64,000 bases of DNA from Aquimarina spongiae (GCF_900141785.1 NZ_FQYP01000014.1:1-64000); one strand, 5' to 3'. Numbered from the stretch's first letter, positions 47,559 to 55,701 are shown. Numbers and translations: made by a program. The notes: generated by a model not told the origin, from the letters alone.

Positions 47559-49202
47559 TTATTTTTCGTTTTTTATATACGCAATAATATCTTCTTTAGA
47601 ATCGACACCTATCTTTTTACGAATACGAGAACGGGAGGATTTTATAGCAGAGACTGTGGTGTTTTGTAGTTTACTTATCTCAGTAGAATTAAGTCCCAAA
47701 GTCATTAGACAAAGTAACTCTTTTTCCTTTTCCTTTAACTGGGTGTATTGTTTATCCAGAATCACCTTAAAATCCAAACTCACTTTATTGAGATAGGATT
47801 GCAAATCGGTCGTTGTTTTTTTGGTGGCTTTTTCTGAAAGTAAAGAAGCAGATAGCGAGTGTAACGCCATAATGCGTTCTTTTTCATTTTCTAACTGTAT
47901 AATTTCGCGTATTTCGCCAAGGGTTTTATTGAGTATTTCCTGGCGTAACGAATTATCCACCACTGCTTTTGTTAACTCTTTTTCTCTAGTGACCAATGCC
48001 AATTCTGCTTTGACTTTCTCTAACTGCTCTTGTTCTAATTTGTTTTTGGACAACGCAAGCCGATGTTTTGCATTTTTTCGGGTCAACCAAAAAATAATAC
48101 TTCCCAAAACTAACGCTATAGCAAATAAGATCAGGTATAATTGTTTTTTTGCCGTCTCGTTTTCTAACTGTAATTGATCTGCCTGTTTTTCTTTTTCAAA
48201 TTTGTAATTAAGCTCTAATGCTGTAATGCGTTTTGCTTTTTCAATATCATTTATAGAATCATTGTAAGCTTTATACATTTTATAATCCTGCAAGGCTTGC
48301 TCATAATCCTTTCTGGTCTCGTTAAGGTTACTTCTGCTATAATACTGTTTTACCAAATGCTCTTTTTGCTTTAGTGTTTTGGCCACAGCTATGGCACTAT
48401 CCAAATAAGGTAACGCCTGATCATACTCTTTGAGTGCGTTATACAATACTGCTACATTGAGATAACTGACACTTAATTCATTTTGATCCAGGAAATCTTT
48501 TGAGAGTCCAACATTCTCTTTATAAATTGCGATGGACTTATCAAATTCTTTATTACTGTAGTAGATCGCGGCCAAACTACCATTGGCCTTAGCCAATCTT
48601 TCTTTGGAACAAGGCAATGATTTTGCTTTCAATACATGAAAAAGCGCAGAATCATTCTGCTTATTAGCATAGTATACTGTTCCCAACATTTGATAAGATA
48701 AAGCAAGGGCATTTACATCTGTCCCCTTCTTTTTTATTGCAATGGCTCTTTTGAGATAACGTTTTGCTTTTTCAAATTCCTTTTGGCGCCGATAAAACAT
48801 TCCTAAATTATGCAATGTCAAACCAATACTTATGGAGTCTTGAATAGACTCACTAATATCTAGCGCTTTTAAATAGTTGACCAATGCGTCTTCTGCATTA
48901 CTTTGCTTACTATCTAATATCCCCAAATAGTTGAGTGCTTCTGCTTCACTCTTTTGATAATAATACCCTTTATCATTCTTAGTTTCCAGAAAACCTAAAA
49001 CCTCATTAATGATGAATCTTGAAGTATCCACATCAAAACGATGCATTTGTTTGACCAGTTCAATTTTATAACCTATTCGAGCAGAGTCGGTAGTCGCTTT
49101 TTGAATTTTATATTTTAAATCGCCAACAAGACTATCATGAGATTGTGAACAAACGGTACAGGATACTAATACGGCACTTATATATGTGAGAATTGTTTTC
49201 AA
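47559..49202 (-). CDS. Membrane-bound TPR-LuxR transcriptional regulator
   Basis: About 547 residues from a TTG at 49202. That start gives a signal peptide (KTILTYISAVLVSCTVCSQ) and lies downstream of a good promoter; a TTG at 49286 falls inside the repeat array and upstream of the predicted transcript start. Order: signal peptide, periplasmic TPRs (IQDSISIGLTLHNLGMFYRR, ALALSYQMLGTVYYANKQND), one membrane helix (~360-382, LYLILFAIALVLGSIIFWL), a coiled coil, and a C-terminal LuxR-type HTH (LMTLGLNSTEISKLQNTTVS, AIKSSRSRIRKKIGV). It looks like a one-component sensor that binds DNA while anchored in the membrane. Similar repeats occur before its own gene and before the BspA-like gene. Confidence 0.85.
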   Translation of the reverse strand: MKTILTYISAVLVSCTVCSQSHDSLVGDLKYKIQKATTDSARIGYKIELVKQMHRFDVDTSRFIINEVLGFLETKNDKGYYYQKSEAEALNYLGILDSKQSNAEDALVNYLKALDISESIQDSISIGLTLHNLGMFYRRQKEFEKAKRYLKRAIAIKKKGTDVNALALSYQMLGTVYYANKQNDSALFHVLKAKSLPCSKERLAKANGSLAAIYYSNKEFDKSIAIYKENVGLSKDFLDQNELSVSYLNVAVLYNALKEYDQALPYLDSAIAVAKTLKQKEHLVKQYYSRSNLNETRKDYEQALQDYKMYKAYNDSINDIEKAKRITALELNYKFEKEKQADQLQLENETAKKQLYLILFAIALVLGSIIFWLTRKNAKHRLALSKNKLEQEQLEKVKAELALVTREKELTKAVVDNSLRQEILNKTLGEIREIIQLENEKERIMALHSLSASLLSEKATKKTTTDLQSYLNKVSLDFKVILDKQYTQLKEKEKELLCLMTLGLNSTEISKLQNTTVSAIKSSRSRIRKKIGVDSKEDIIAYIKNEK

Positions 49203-49237
49203 TAGATGGTTTTTTGGGCAATACGTTGGTTTTATCT

Positions 49238-49270
49238 CAAAAATACAAGATAATATCTTTGCAACCGCAA
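49238..49270 (-). promoter_or_regulatory. Predicted promoter of the TPR-LuxR regulator gene
   Basis: On the minus strand TATTTTTG (49238-49245) fits the -7 consensus. Two possible -33 TTGs lie 22 bp (49268-49270) and 16 bp (49262-49264) upstream, both inside the TTGCAACC repeat array. The start would be near 49231, about 29 nt before the TTG start codon. Confidence 0.55.
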
Positions 49271-49302
49271 TGAAACCTTTTTGCAACCCTTTTGCAACCC
49301 CG
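49259..49302. promoter_or_regulatory. 11-bp-period TTGCAACC array upstream of TPR-LuxR gene
   Basis: On the plus strand TTGCAACC occurs at 49259, 49281 and 49292, and a degenerate copy ATGAAACC (6 of 8 matches) sits exactly in phase at 49270. Four units therefore follow at an 11-bp period, all on one face of the helix. The array overlaps the -33 region of the regulator's promoter, which suggests autoregulation (inference). Confidence 0.6.
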
Positions 49303-49410
49303 GAGCAAAATCGAATACTTATTCATAGTTGTCTTTGAATTTATCAAACAAGACAGCATTACATGCTTATATTTTTTTGAAAACCCTTTAAACTTATTTT
49401 ACTTTAAATG

Positions 49411-49438
49411 AAAACCACCCAATAAATTAGGTGGTTTT
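49411..49438 (-). terminator. Intrinsic terminator after the fibre-like T9SS gene
   Basis: AAAACCACC and GGTGGTTTT form a perfect 9-bp stem around a 10-nt loop, followed on the minus strand by CATTT. It lies about 60 bases after the stop codon at 49499. Confidence 0.75.
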
Positions 49439-49498
49439 CGGCGTAAACAAATCGACTATAGCCCCCTGCCATAGTTTATTTTCAAGATGAGTTTGTGT

Positions 49499-51481
49499 TT
49501 ACTGTATCACCATCTTTTTTGTATCTATTTTTCTACTACCTACATACATGGTATAGAAATAGGTTCCTACGGCTAACCCTTCGCTATTGATATAGAGTTC
49601 ACCATCACCAGTTTTTGTAAGTGCTATTTTAGAGAATACTTGCCCTAGCATATCACTAAACACAATCGTTGCATTAGTAATCCCATCAGGTAGGTAATAC
49701 TTGATCGTTGTGGTTCCGTTAAACGGATTAGGAATATTCTGGTATAACACAGGCACATTACTTCTATTAGTTGGGTTTTGTGTATTCCCAGAGTTTTGTT
49801 CTAATGCTTCAATTCGGCTAATCAGATCCTCAATCAATGCTTGTTGTGTTTGGTTTTCTGAAATCAAATCTGCTATTTCATCCTGAGCATCGATCAAATC
49901 ACTTTCTAACGGTAGCATGAGCGGTGCCAAATCCACAGTAACCGAATTTCCATCTTGTATCTCGATAGTAAGATCACTCCCATTCAAGTTTGCTGCTGTT
50001 AGATCCTGATTATCCGTATTTACATACCCTGAAAAATCCACTGTATTTCCTCCCGAGATGCTCAATACATTAGAACTCAAGTTTAAAGTCTGATTATCCG
50101 TTCCTGTTCCGTCTTGCAACACCGATAAATCGATACTATTCCCTCCTGAAATTTCTAACTTCGTATTGGTTAACGTTAGAGTTTGCTCATCGGTATTATC
50201 CTGATACTTAGAGAGGTCTACGGCAGTTCCATCGTTGGTTAAACTCAGCGTATTACCACTAAGTTCTAAATCCTGCGCATCCGTATTGTCTAAATATTTG
50301 GATAGATCTACCGTTGTTGCATCATTCGTCAAACTCAAGGTATTTGTGGTAAGCTCCAGGTCCTGTGCATCAGTATTATCCAGATAATCCGATAGGTCGA
50401 TGGTGTTTGTCCCACCAGAGATACTCAATTCGTTAGTATTCAAGGCCAACTCTTGTGCATCCGTATTATCCAAATACTTCGCAAGATCTACGGTCTGAGT
50501 AGCTTCTCCATCTCTTTCTAACGATAACTCTAGAGTGTTTCCATCCAATTCAAAAACATCTATGGTTTGATTATCAGTATTGTCCAAGTATTTAGCAAGA
50601 TCAACGGTGGTAGCATCATTGGTTAAACTCAAGGTATTGTCTGACAACTCAAGATCTTGGGCATCGGTATCAGTAACCCATGCTGTACCATTCCATAGAT
50701 ATAGGTTATTCTCTTCGGTATCGTATACCATCATTCCATTCTCGTCGGTATCCAGACTGGCACCAAAAGTGGTTCGTTGATCCGTAGTCATTCTATTGAT
50801 CAAAAGTCCCTGGTCGGTTGCTTTCAAATGTATAGAAGCCTCAGAATTGATATTTGGAAATGTGTTACCAGTAAATCCAATACCAACATTACCATCTTCT
50901 CCTATAGCAAAAGTATTACTAGGCGTATTGGGCTCTATTTTGAAAGGTAATTTGCTCCCATTAGTTACATCTCTAATAAAAAAGTTAGCTTCGTTTCCGG
51001 CAATATCCCAAAGTTGTGTACCAAATCCTCCGTTTTGCCCTAAACGTATTGTTGGAGTATCATTATCCAAAATACTAAGTTCTATAGTTCCCGGGCTACT
51101 GGTTCCAATACCAATATTTCCATTATCTGCAATTCGAAACGCATTATTGGGAGCACCTGCATCAATCCTAAATGGTCTCTTGTTTCCTGTGGCATCATCT
51201 ATCGCAAAATAGCTGTCTCCACCATTACTAGTATCATTAAATGTAAAGCGCCAGTCATTTGCTGGAAATGAACCACTAGAAGTATCATCAAAATACATTC
51301 TTAGGTTATTTTCTGTCATCACAAAGGTATCAGACCCAAAAGTGTAACCATTCGAAGCGTCGCCACCAATTTGCATAGATCCTTTGGCAATCACATCTCC
51401 ATTAAAGAATTGATTTTGTGCAATTATTGACGAAATAGAAAAACTAAACAAGAAGAAAATTAAGGGTAGTTGTTTTTTCAT
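49499..51481 (-). CDS. Repeat-rich fibre-like protein with T9SS type A sorting domain
   Basis: 660 residues with a signal peptide (MKKQLPLIFFLFSFSISSII then AQ). The N-terminal ~250 residues resemble the head region of flavobacterial fibre-like proteins (DGNVGIGFTGNTFPNINSEA, NRMTTDQRTTFGASLDTDEN). Residues ~270-495 are imperfect ~25-30-residue repeats (NTDAQDLELSDNTLSLTND, ATTVDLSKYLD). A short coiled coil (~515-555, ENQTQQALIEDLISRIEALE) and a T9SS type A domain (~580-660; YQNIPNPFNGTTTIKYYLPD, VGTYFYTMYV) follow. The head, coiled-coil and repeats recall phage tail fibres, but the sorting domain shows it is a secreted cell-surface protein. Confidence 0.88.
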   Translation of the reverse strand: MKKQLPLIFFLFSFSISSIIAQNQFFNGDVIAKGSMQIGGDASNGYTFGSDTFVMTENNLRMYFDDTSSGSFPANDWRFTFNDTSNGGDSYFAIDDATGNKRPFRIDAGAPNNAFRIADNGNIGIGTSSPGTIELSILDNDTPTIRLGQNGGFGTQLWDIAGNEANFFIRDVTNGSKLPFKIEPNTPSNTFAIGEDGNVGIGFTGNTFPNINSEASIHLKATDQGLLINRMTTDQRTTFGASLDTDENGMMVYDTEENNLYLWNGTAWVTDTDAQDLELSDNTLSLTNDATTVDLAKYLDNTDNQTIDVFELDGNTLELSLERDGEATQTVDLAKYLDNTDAQELALNTNELSISGGTNTIDLSDYLDNTDAQDLELTTNTLSLTNDATTVDLSKYLDNTDAQDLELSGNTLSLTNDGTAVDLSKYQDNTDEQTLTLTNTKLEISGGNSIDLSVLQDGTGTDNQTLNLSSNVLSISGGNTVDFSGYVNTDNQDLTAANLNGSDLTIEIQDGNSVTVDLAPLMLPLESDLIDAQDEIADLISENQTQQALIEDLISRIEALEQNSGNTQNPTNRSNVPVLYQNIPNPFNGTTTIKYYLPDGITNATIVFSDMLGQVFSKIALTKTGDGELYINSEGLAVGTYFYTMYVGSRKIDTKKMVIQ

Positions 51482-51516
51482 TTATTAAGGGGTTTTTGAA
51501 CAATTTATTTACGCGG

Positions 51517-51524
51517 CAAAGCTA
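51517..51524 (-). promoter_or_regulatory. Possible -7 element of the fibre-like gene
   Basis: TAGCTTTG on the minus strand matches TAnnTTTG, 36 bases before the start codon. No suitable -33 element was found. Confidence 0.3.
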
Positions 51525-51664
51525 AAAATCCACCCCAAATCAGGGTATAGGTAACCCTACGTATTTATGTACGTATACAAACCAATGACATGTAGAGAAA
51601 TCTTAAATTTTTCAAAAATTATAGGAAGATATCCTGTTATCCCGACCGAAGCTTGTAAATTCGG

Positions 51665-51672
51665 TATTTTTG
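51665..51672 (+). promoter_or_regulatory. Predicted -7 element of the serA-like gene
   Basis: TATTTTTG matches TAnnTTTG and implies a start near 51679, so translation should begin at ATG 51691 and not at the TTG at 51670. Confidence 0.4.
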
Positions 51673-51690
51673 CAGACTAACATACCAATA

Positions 51691-52632
51691 ATGAAGATTC
51701 TTCACCTAGATACTAATCACCCATTACTCATTGATCAACTTACAGAAGCAGGCTTTCATAATGAAGAGGATTATACCTCATCCAAAACCGAGGTAGAAGC
51801 TAAAATTGCGAATTACGATGGTATTGTAATCCGTAGTCGCTTTGCTATTGATCAATCGTTTTTGGGTAATGCTAAAAACCTAAAATTTATTGGTCGCGTT
51901 GGAGCTGGTTTAGAAAATATTGATACCGATTATGCGGCAAAAAAAGGAATCCAACTTTTTAATGCTCCCGAAGGGAATCGAAATGCTGTGGGTGAGCATG
52001 CTCTGGGAATGATATTGTCTTTATTCAATAAACTAAATCAAGCCAATCAGAGCGTTAGAGATGGAAAATGGTTACGAGAAGAGCATCGCGGTATTGAGTT
52101 AGACGGAAAAACGGTAGGGATTATTGGTTACGGAAACATGGGGCGCGCCTTTGCCAGAAAGTTAAGAGGGTTTACCGTAGAAGTCATTTGCTATGACATT
52201 AAAAACGATGTAGAAAATAGTGATGCTACGCAGGTGGAACTCGAAGAACTTTTTGAAAAAACCGATGTTTTGAGTTTACACACTCCAGAAACCCCACAAA
52301 CTATTGGTATGATCAACAAAGCATTTATCGATAAATTCAAAAAGCCATTTTGGTTGATCAATACCGCCAGAGGGAAAAGTGTAGTTACCGAAGATCTGGT
52401 AGATGCCTTGCAAAACAAACAAATTCTGGGCGCTGGCTTGGATGTATTAGAGTATGAAAAATCCTCGTTCGAGAATCTATTTACTTCTAAAAAAGAAATG
52501 CCAGAGGCGTTGCAAGCACTGATGCAACTAGACAACGTCCTTCTGTCCCCACATGTTGCCGGTTGGACTGTTGAATCTAAGGAAAAGCTGGCGCAAACCA
52601 TCGTTGACAAAATAAAAGCTCAATTTTGCTAA
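51691..52632 (+). CDS. D-2-hydroxyacid dehydrogenase (phosphoglycerate dehydrogenase-like)
   Basis: 313 residues from ATG 51691. The NAD-binding Rossmann motif is VGIIGYGNMGRAFARKLRG. Catalytic regions are LKFIGRVGAGLENIDTDYA, INTARGKSVVTEDLVDAL (Arg) and LLSPHVAGWTVESKEKL (His). It resembles the short form of SerA, the first enzyme of serine synthesis, without an ACT domain; other 2-hydroxyacids are possible substrates. The stop codon overlaps the next gene by 7 bases, so the two are coupled. Confidence 0.85.
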   Translation: MKILHLDTNHPLLIDQLTEAGFHNEEDYTSSKTEVEAKIANYDGIVIRSRFAIDQSFLGNAKNLKFIGRVGAGLENIDTDYAAKKGIQLFNAPEGNRNAVGEHALGMILSLFNKLNQANQSVRDGKWLREEHRGIELDGKTVGIIGYGNMGRAFARKLRGFTVEVICYDIKNDVENSDATQVELEELFEKTDVLSLHTPETPQTIGMINKAFIDKFKKPFWLINTARGKSVVTEDLVDALQNKQILGAGLDVLEYEKSSFENLFTSKKEMPEALQALMQLDNVLLSPHVAGWTVESKEKLAQTIVDKIKAQFC

Positions 52633-53246
52633 AAGAGATTTTCATTTCGCTCCTTTCCAAATACTCCAAAGATGAAGAGTATACATTTACTTTATGGAAC
52701 GAGATAGAAAAAAAACACTCGGGTAAAAAGCGGTATTATCACACGCTTACTCATTTGGAACATATCTACAACCAGCTACATACAGTAAAAGATCAGATAC
52801 AAGATTGGGATATTACCTTGTTTGCTCTATTCTATCATGATTTCATCTACAATATCCTTAAACAAAATAACGAAGAACAAAGCGCAAAGAAAGCGGTCAC
52901 TATTCTTGGCACATTAGATATTGATAAAGAACGCATACAACTTTGTTATGAGATGATCATCGCCACCAAGGGCCATCAAATATCCAAACATAACGACATC
53001 AATCTATTTACCGATGCCGATTTATCTATTTTGGGTAGTGATTGGGAAGGCTACAAAACATATTTTGAACACGTTAGAAAAGAATACAACTATTATCCAG
53101 ACCTCCTCTATAATCCAGGGCGTATTAAAATCCTTCGCCATTTTTTAAACATGTTCCGTATTTTTAAAACGGATCATTTTTATGACGCTTATGAAGAAAA
53201 AGCGAAGCTAAATCTGCAACAGGAAATCGATATCCTTTCAAAGTAA
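52626..53246 (+). CDS. HD-domain metal-dependent hydrolase (COG4339-like)
   Basis: 206 residues. HD-type metal-ligand motifs are visible: KKRYYHTLTHLEHIYNQL, ALFYHDFIYN and FTDADLSILGSDW. The family is a predicted metal-dependent phosphohydrolase whose substrate is unknown. The start is a TTG at 52626 that overlaps the end of the serA-like gene; the conserved segment begins soon after, so this is plausible, and no ATG precedes it. Confidence 0.8.
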   Translation: MLKEIFISLLSKYSKDEEYTFTLWNEIEKKHSGKKRYYHTLTHLEHIYNQLHTVKDQIQDWDITLFALFYHDFIYNILKQNNEEQSAKKAVTILGTLDIDKERIQLCYEMIIATKGHQISKHNDINLFTDADLSILGSDWEGYKTYFEHVRKEYNYYPDLLYNPGRIKILRHFLNMFRIFKTDHFYDAYEEKAKLNLQQEIDILSK

Positions 53247-53270
53247 GCTAGAGTTTTCTAAATTTATGCA

Positions 53271-53687
53271 GTGAGGAAAACCATTTTCATTTTTGCAGCT
53301 CTTGTTATTGCATTGCTTTCTTTATTTCAATTAAGCAAGTACAGTGTACTTACCGGAAGCACCAAAATAGAAATTGTAATTGCCTGTATTGCGTTGCTTT
53401 TTTTTGTGATCGGAGTAATTATTAATAAACGAGTGCTACATCGACAAAAAGAAACTTCTACAGTCATTGATCAGCAAAAAATAGAAGAATTAGGACTTAG
53501 CAAACGTGAATACGAAGTACTGTGTGAGATTGCTTCAGGATTATCCAATAAAGAAATCGCCCAAAAATTGTTCGTTTCAGAAAGTACCATCAAAACACAT
53601 GTTTCTAATATCCTGGTAAAATTAGATGCCAAACGAAGAACACAAGCCATTCAAATTGCCAAAGAGCTTCGAATTATAATCCAATAA
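53271..53687 (+). CDS. Small membrane-anchored LuxR-type regulator
   Basis: 138 residues starting with GTG at 53271. Two membrane helices (~4-22 and ~34-52, IVIACIALLFFVIGVIINK) are followed by a linker and a LuxR/NarL HTH (LGLSKREYEVLCEIASGLSN, KEIAQKLFVSESTIKTHVSN). There is no receiver domain. It is probably a membrane-bound one-component or kinase-independent regulator. It lies 24 bases after the HD gene. A 7-2-7 palindrome 31 bases after its stop is a candidate binding site. Confidence 0.85.
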   Translation: MRKTIFIFAALVIALLSLFQLSKYSVLTGSTKIEIVIACIALLFFVIGVIINKRVLHRQKETSTVIDQQKIEELGLSKREYEVLCEIASGLSNKEIAQKLFVSESTIKTHVSNILVKLDAKRRTQAIQIAKELRIIIQ

Positions 53688-53717
53688 CCCCAAAATCATA
53701 CCAAAGTCGTATACAAT

Positions 53718-53733
53718 TCATACTTTAGTATGA
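53718..53733. promoter_or_regulatory. 7-2-7 inverted repeat, candidate LuxR-type operator
   Basis: TCATACT-TT-AGTATGA is a perfect 7-2-7 dyad between the small LuxR gene and DUF4199, just upstream of the -33 region of the predicted DUF4199 promoter (53756). NarL-type HTH proteins bind 7-2-7 heptamer pairs, so the neighbouring regulator may act here (inference). Confidence 0.4.
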
Positions 53734-53755
53734 GTGCTAATTATCGAGTTCGATC

Positions 53756-53763
53756 TACTTTTG
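53756..53763 (+). promoter_or_regulatory. Predicted -7 element of the DUF4199 gene
   Basis: TACTTTTG matches TAnnTTTG, 27 bases before the ATG. No TTG is seen at -33; the palindrome at 53718-53733 occupies that area. Confidence 0.4.
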
Positions 53764-53789
53764 AATCAAACTTTTAAACAGCAAGTACT

Positions 53790-54305
53790 ATGAAAAATAC
53801 AGTAATACGTTACGGAATTTACAGTGCCATTACCATTTGTGTATTAGCATTGGCGGGTTGGTTCTTAGGTAAAAACTTGGATTACTCCATGCAAAAAGTT
53901 ATAGGATATACCAGCATGGTGGTATCACTACTTTTTGTCTTTTTTGGGATTAAGCATTTCAGAGATAAAGAAAATAGTGGAATCGTCTCTTTTGGTAAAG
54001 CCTTGTTAATTGGTGTACTGATTTCGCTAATCGCTGCATTAGCCTTTGGGATATTAGATGTGATCTACATCAAGTATATCAATCCCGATTTTATGGCCGA
54101 GTATTACGCACATTATGTAGAACAAATACGACAATCACTATCTGAAGCAGAATTTAAGATAGAATATGAAAAACTAGAAGCTCAAAAAGAAATGTTCTCT
54201 AACACATTTATGAGTTTTCTTCTTATGGCGGCTACAGTCTTTATCATAGGGTTTATCATATCCCTAATTTCTGCACTAATACTACAACGTAAACCACAAT
54301 CCTAA
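53790..54305 (+). CDS. DUF4199 integral membrane protein
   Basis: 171 residues with four hydrophobic helices (ICVLALAGWFLG, MVVSLLFVFFGIKHFRD, ALLIGVLISLIAALAFGIL, AATVFIIGFIISLISALIL) and a charged stretch between helices 3 and 4. The pattern matches DUF4199, a Bacteroidota inner-membrane family of unknown function. It often follows LuxR-type genes, as here. It begins a run with the DUF1801 and VOC genes. Confidence 0.88.
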   Translation: MKNTVIRYGIYSAITICVLALAGWFLGKNLDYSMQKVIGYTSMVVSLLFVFFGIKHFRDKENSGIVSFGKALLIGVLISLIAALAFGILDVIYIKYINPDFMAEYYAHYVEQIRQSLSEAEFKIEYEKLEAQKEMFSNTFMSFLLMAATVFIIGFIISLISALILQRKPQS

Positions 54306-54324
54306 CAATCAAAAAACAAATAGT

Positions 54325-54783
54325 ATGCAATACAAAGCCAGTACACCAGACGAATATATTGAAGCTATCCCTGAAGAGCGAAGAGCTGCAATGAGTACAC
54401 TGCGAAAAGTCATCAAAGACAACTTACCCAAGGGATTTTCGGAAGTAATCAGTTACGGAATGATCGGTTACGTAGTGTCACATTCGCTCTATCCCGGGGG
54501 ATATCATTGTGATCCAAAATTACCCTTACCGTTTATGAATATTGCCTCGCAAAAGAATTTTATTGCCGTATATCACAGCGGGATCTATGCCGACAAAGAT
54601 CTGATGGATTGGTTTGTGGAGGAGTATCCAAAATATGTAAAGACCAAACTGGATATGGGCAAAAGCTGTATTCGTTTCAAAAAAATCGATCAAATCCCAA
54701 TGGAACTTATCGGCGAGTTGGCGTCCAAAATGACACCGCAGCAGTGGATTGATCTATATGAAAATAACCTAAAAAAGAAATAA
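54325..54783 (+). CDS. DUF1801 domain protein
   Basis: 152 residues in the YdhG/YjbR-like alpha/beta fold named DUF1801. Landmarks are ASTPDEYIEAIPEERRAAMS, VISYGMIGYVV, FIAVYHSGIYADKDLMDWF and KSCIRFKKIDQIP. Function is unknown in the family. It lies 19 bases after DUF4199, and its stop codon abuts the next ATG, so these genes are cotranscribed. Confidence 0.88.
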   Translation: MQYKASTPDEYIEAIPEERRAAMSTLRKVIKDNLPKGFSEVISYGMIGYVVSHSLYPGGYHCDPKLPLPFMNIASQKNFIAVYHSGIYADKDLMDWFVEEYPKYVKTKLDMGKSCIRFKKIDQIPMELIGELASKMTPQQWIDLYENNLKKK

Positions 54784-55173
54784 ATGAAAAACAGGGTAAC
54801 AGGATTAGGTGGTTTTTTCTTCAAGACCAAAGATCCAAAAAAAGTAAAAGAATGGTACGGTAAACATCTGGGGCTACCTGTAGATGATTACGGATGTACT
54901 TTTTGGTGGAAAGACAAAGCGGGTAATGATTGCTCTACACAATGGAGTCCGTTTGCTGAAGACACCTCTTATTTTGCACCGAGCAAAAAAGAATTTATGA
55001 TGAATTTTAGGGTAGAGAATCTGGTAGAATTACTAGAAACACTCAAAAAAGAAGGAGTTACTGTTGTTGGAGAGATTGAAGAATATGACTACGGGAAGTT
55101 TGGATGGATTGTAGATCCCGAAGGGAATAAAATAGAACTCTGGGAACCGATCGACAAAGCTTTTTTGGAATAA
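54784..55173 (+). CDS. VOC family protein (glyoxalase/dioxygenase superfamily)
   Basis: 129 residues with one full VOC unit: GGFFFKTKDPKKVKEWYGKH at the start, MMNFRVENLVELLETLKKEG in the middle and KFGWIVDPEGNKIELWEP at the end (metal-binding Glu). The substrate is unknown. It begins immediately after the DUF1801 stop codon. Confidence 0.88.
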   Translation: MKNRVTGLGGFFFKTKDPKKVKEWYGKHLGLPVDDYGCTFWWKDKAGNDCSTQWSPFAEDTSYFAPSKKEFMMNFRVENLVELLETLKKEGVTVVGEIEEYDYGKFGWIVDPEGNKIELWEPIDKAFLE

Positions 55174-55233
55174 AAGTAATTCGAGAACATTTTTTTTGTA
55201 TTTTTCTTGAAGTAAATCAATTAATTAAACAAC

Positions 55234-55620
55234 ATGAGCGAAGAAAACAACAACCTAGGGGATGACATCAAAAAAGGCGCTGAAGAAGCTGCTGAAAGCG
55301 TAAAAGAAACTGCCAAAGAGTTTGCTGAAGAAGCAAAAGAGGTATTAGACTCTCAAGACAACAAAAAAATACTGGCAGGAATTCTAGCGATCGTGCTTGG
55401 AAGCTTAGGTGTTCATAAATTTATCCTTGGATATCAAAAAGAAGGATTTATCCTTCTAGGATTCTCCATCATTGCATACGTATTGTCATGTTTTGTAATT
55501 GGAGTTTTCTTTATTTGGATTCCTGGTCTTATCGGATTAATCGAAGGAATTATCTACCTTACCAAATCTGATGAGGAATTCTACCAGACCTATCAAGTGG
55601 GTAAAAAACCTTGGTTCTAG
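55234..55620 (+). CDS. TM2 domain membrane protein
   Basis: 128 residues. The first ~42 are an amphipathic, Glu/Lys/Ala-rich helix (KKGAEEAAESVKETAKEFAE). The TM2 domain follows with two membrane helices (LAGILAIVLGSLGVHKFILG, then FVIGVFFIWIPGLIGLIEG) linked by the conserved GYQKEG turn. Function unknown. It ends in its own terminator. Confidence 0.88.
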   Translation: MSEENNNLGDDIKKGAEEAAESVKETAKEFAEEAKEVLDSQDNKKILAGILAIVLGSLGVHKFILGYQKEGFILLGFSIIAYVLSCFVIGVFFIWIPGLIGLIEGIIYLTKSDEEFYQTYQVGKKPWF

Positions 55621-55627
55621 TATAGTA

Positions 55628-55658
55628 AAAAGTCAGAAAATTATCTTCTGGCTTTTTT
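55628..55658 (+). terminator. Intrinsic terminator after the TM2 gene
   Basis: AAAAGTCAGAA pairs with TTCTGGCTTTT (one G-T wobble) around a 7-nt loop, followed by a T-run to 55658. It separates the TM2 transcript from the arsenic operon. Confidence 0.85.
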
Positions 55659-55670
55659 ATTCAATTTTAT

Positions 55671-55688
55671 TATCGTAATATTGCGATA
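55671..55688. promoter_or_regulatory. ArsR-type operator
   Basis: TATCGTAATATTGCGATA is a near-perfect 18-bp palindrome (one mismatched pair) 13 bases before the arsR ATG. It overlaps TAATATTG, a near match to the -7 box. The position and symmetry fit an autoregulatory site for the ArsR repressor. Confidence 0.7.
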
Positions 55689-55701
55689 TATAAATAATAA
55701 A

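Noticed and set aside
49203..49286. Longer N-terminus of the TPR-LuxR regulator from TTG 49286
   Set aside because: It would start inside the operator-like array upstream of the predicted transcript start and would displace the signal peptide.
49499..51481. Phage tail-fibre gene marking a prophage
   Set aside because: It carries a Sec signal and a T9SS sorting domain, and no other phage gene is nearby.
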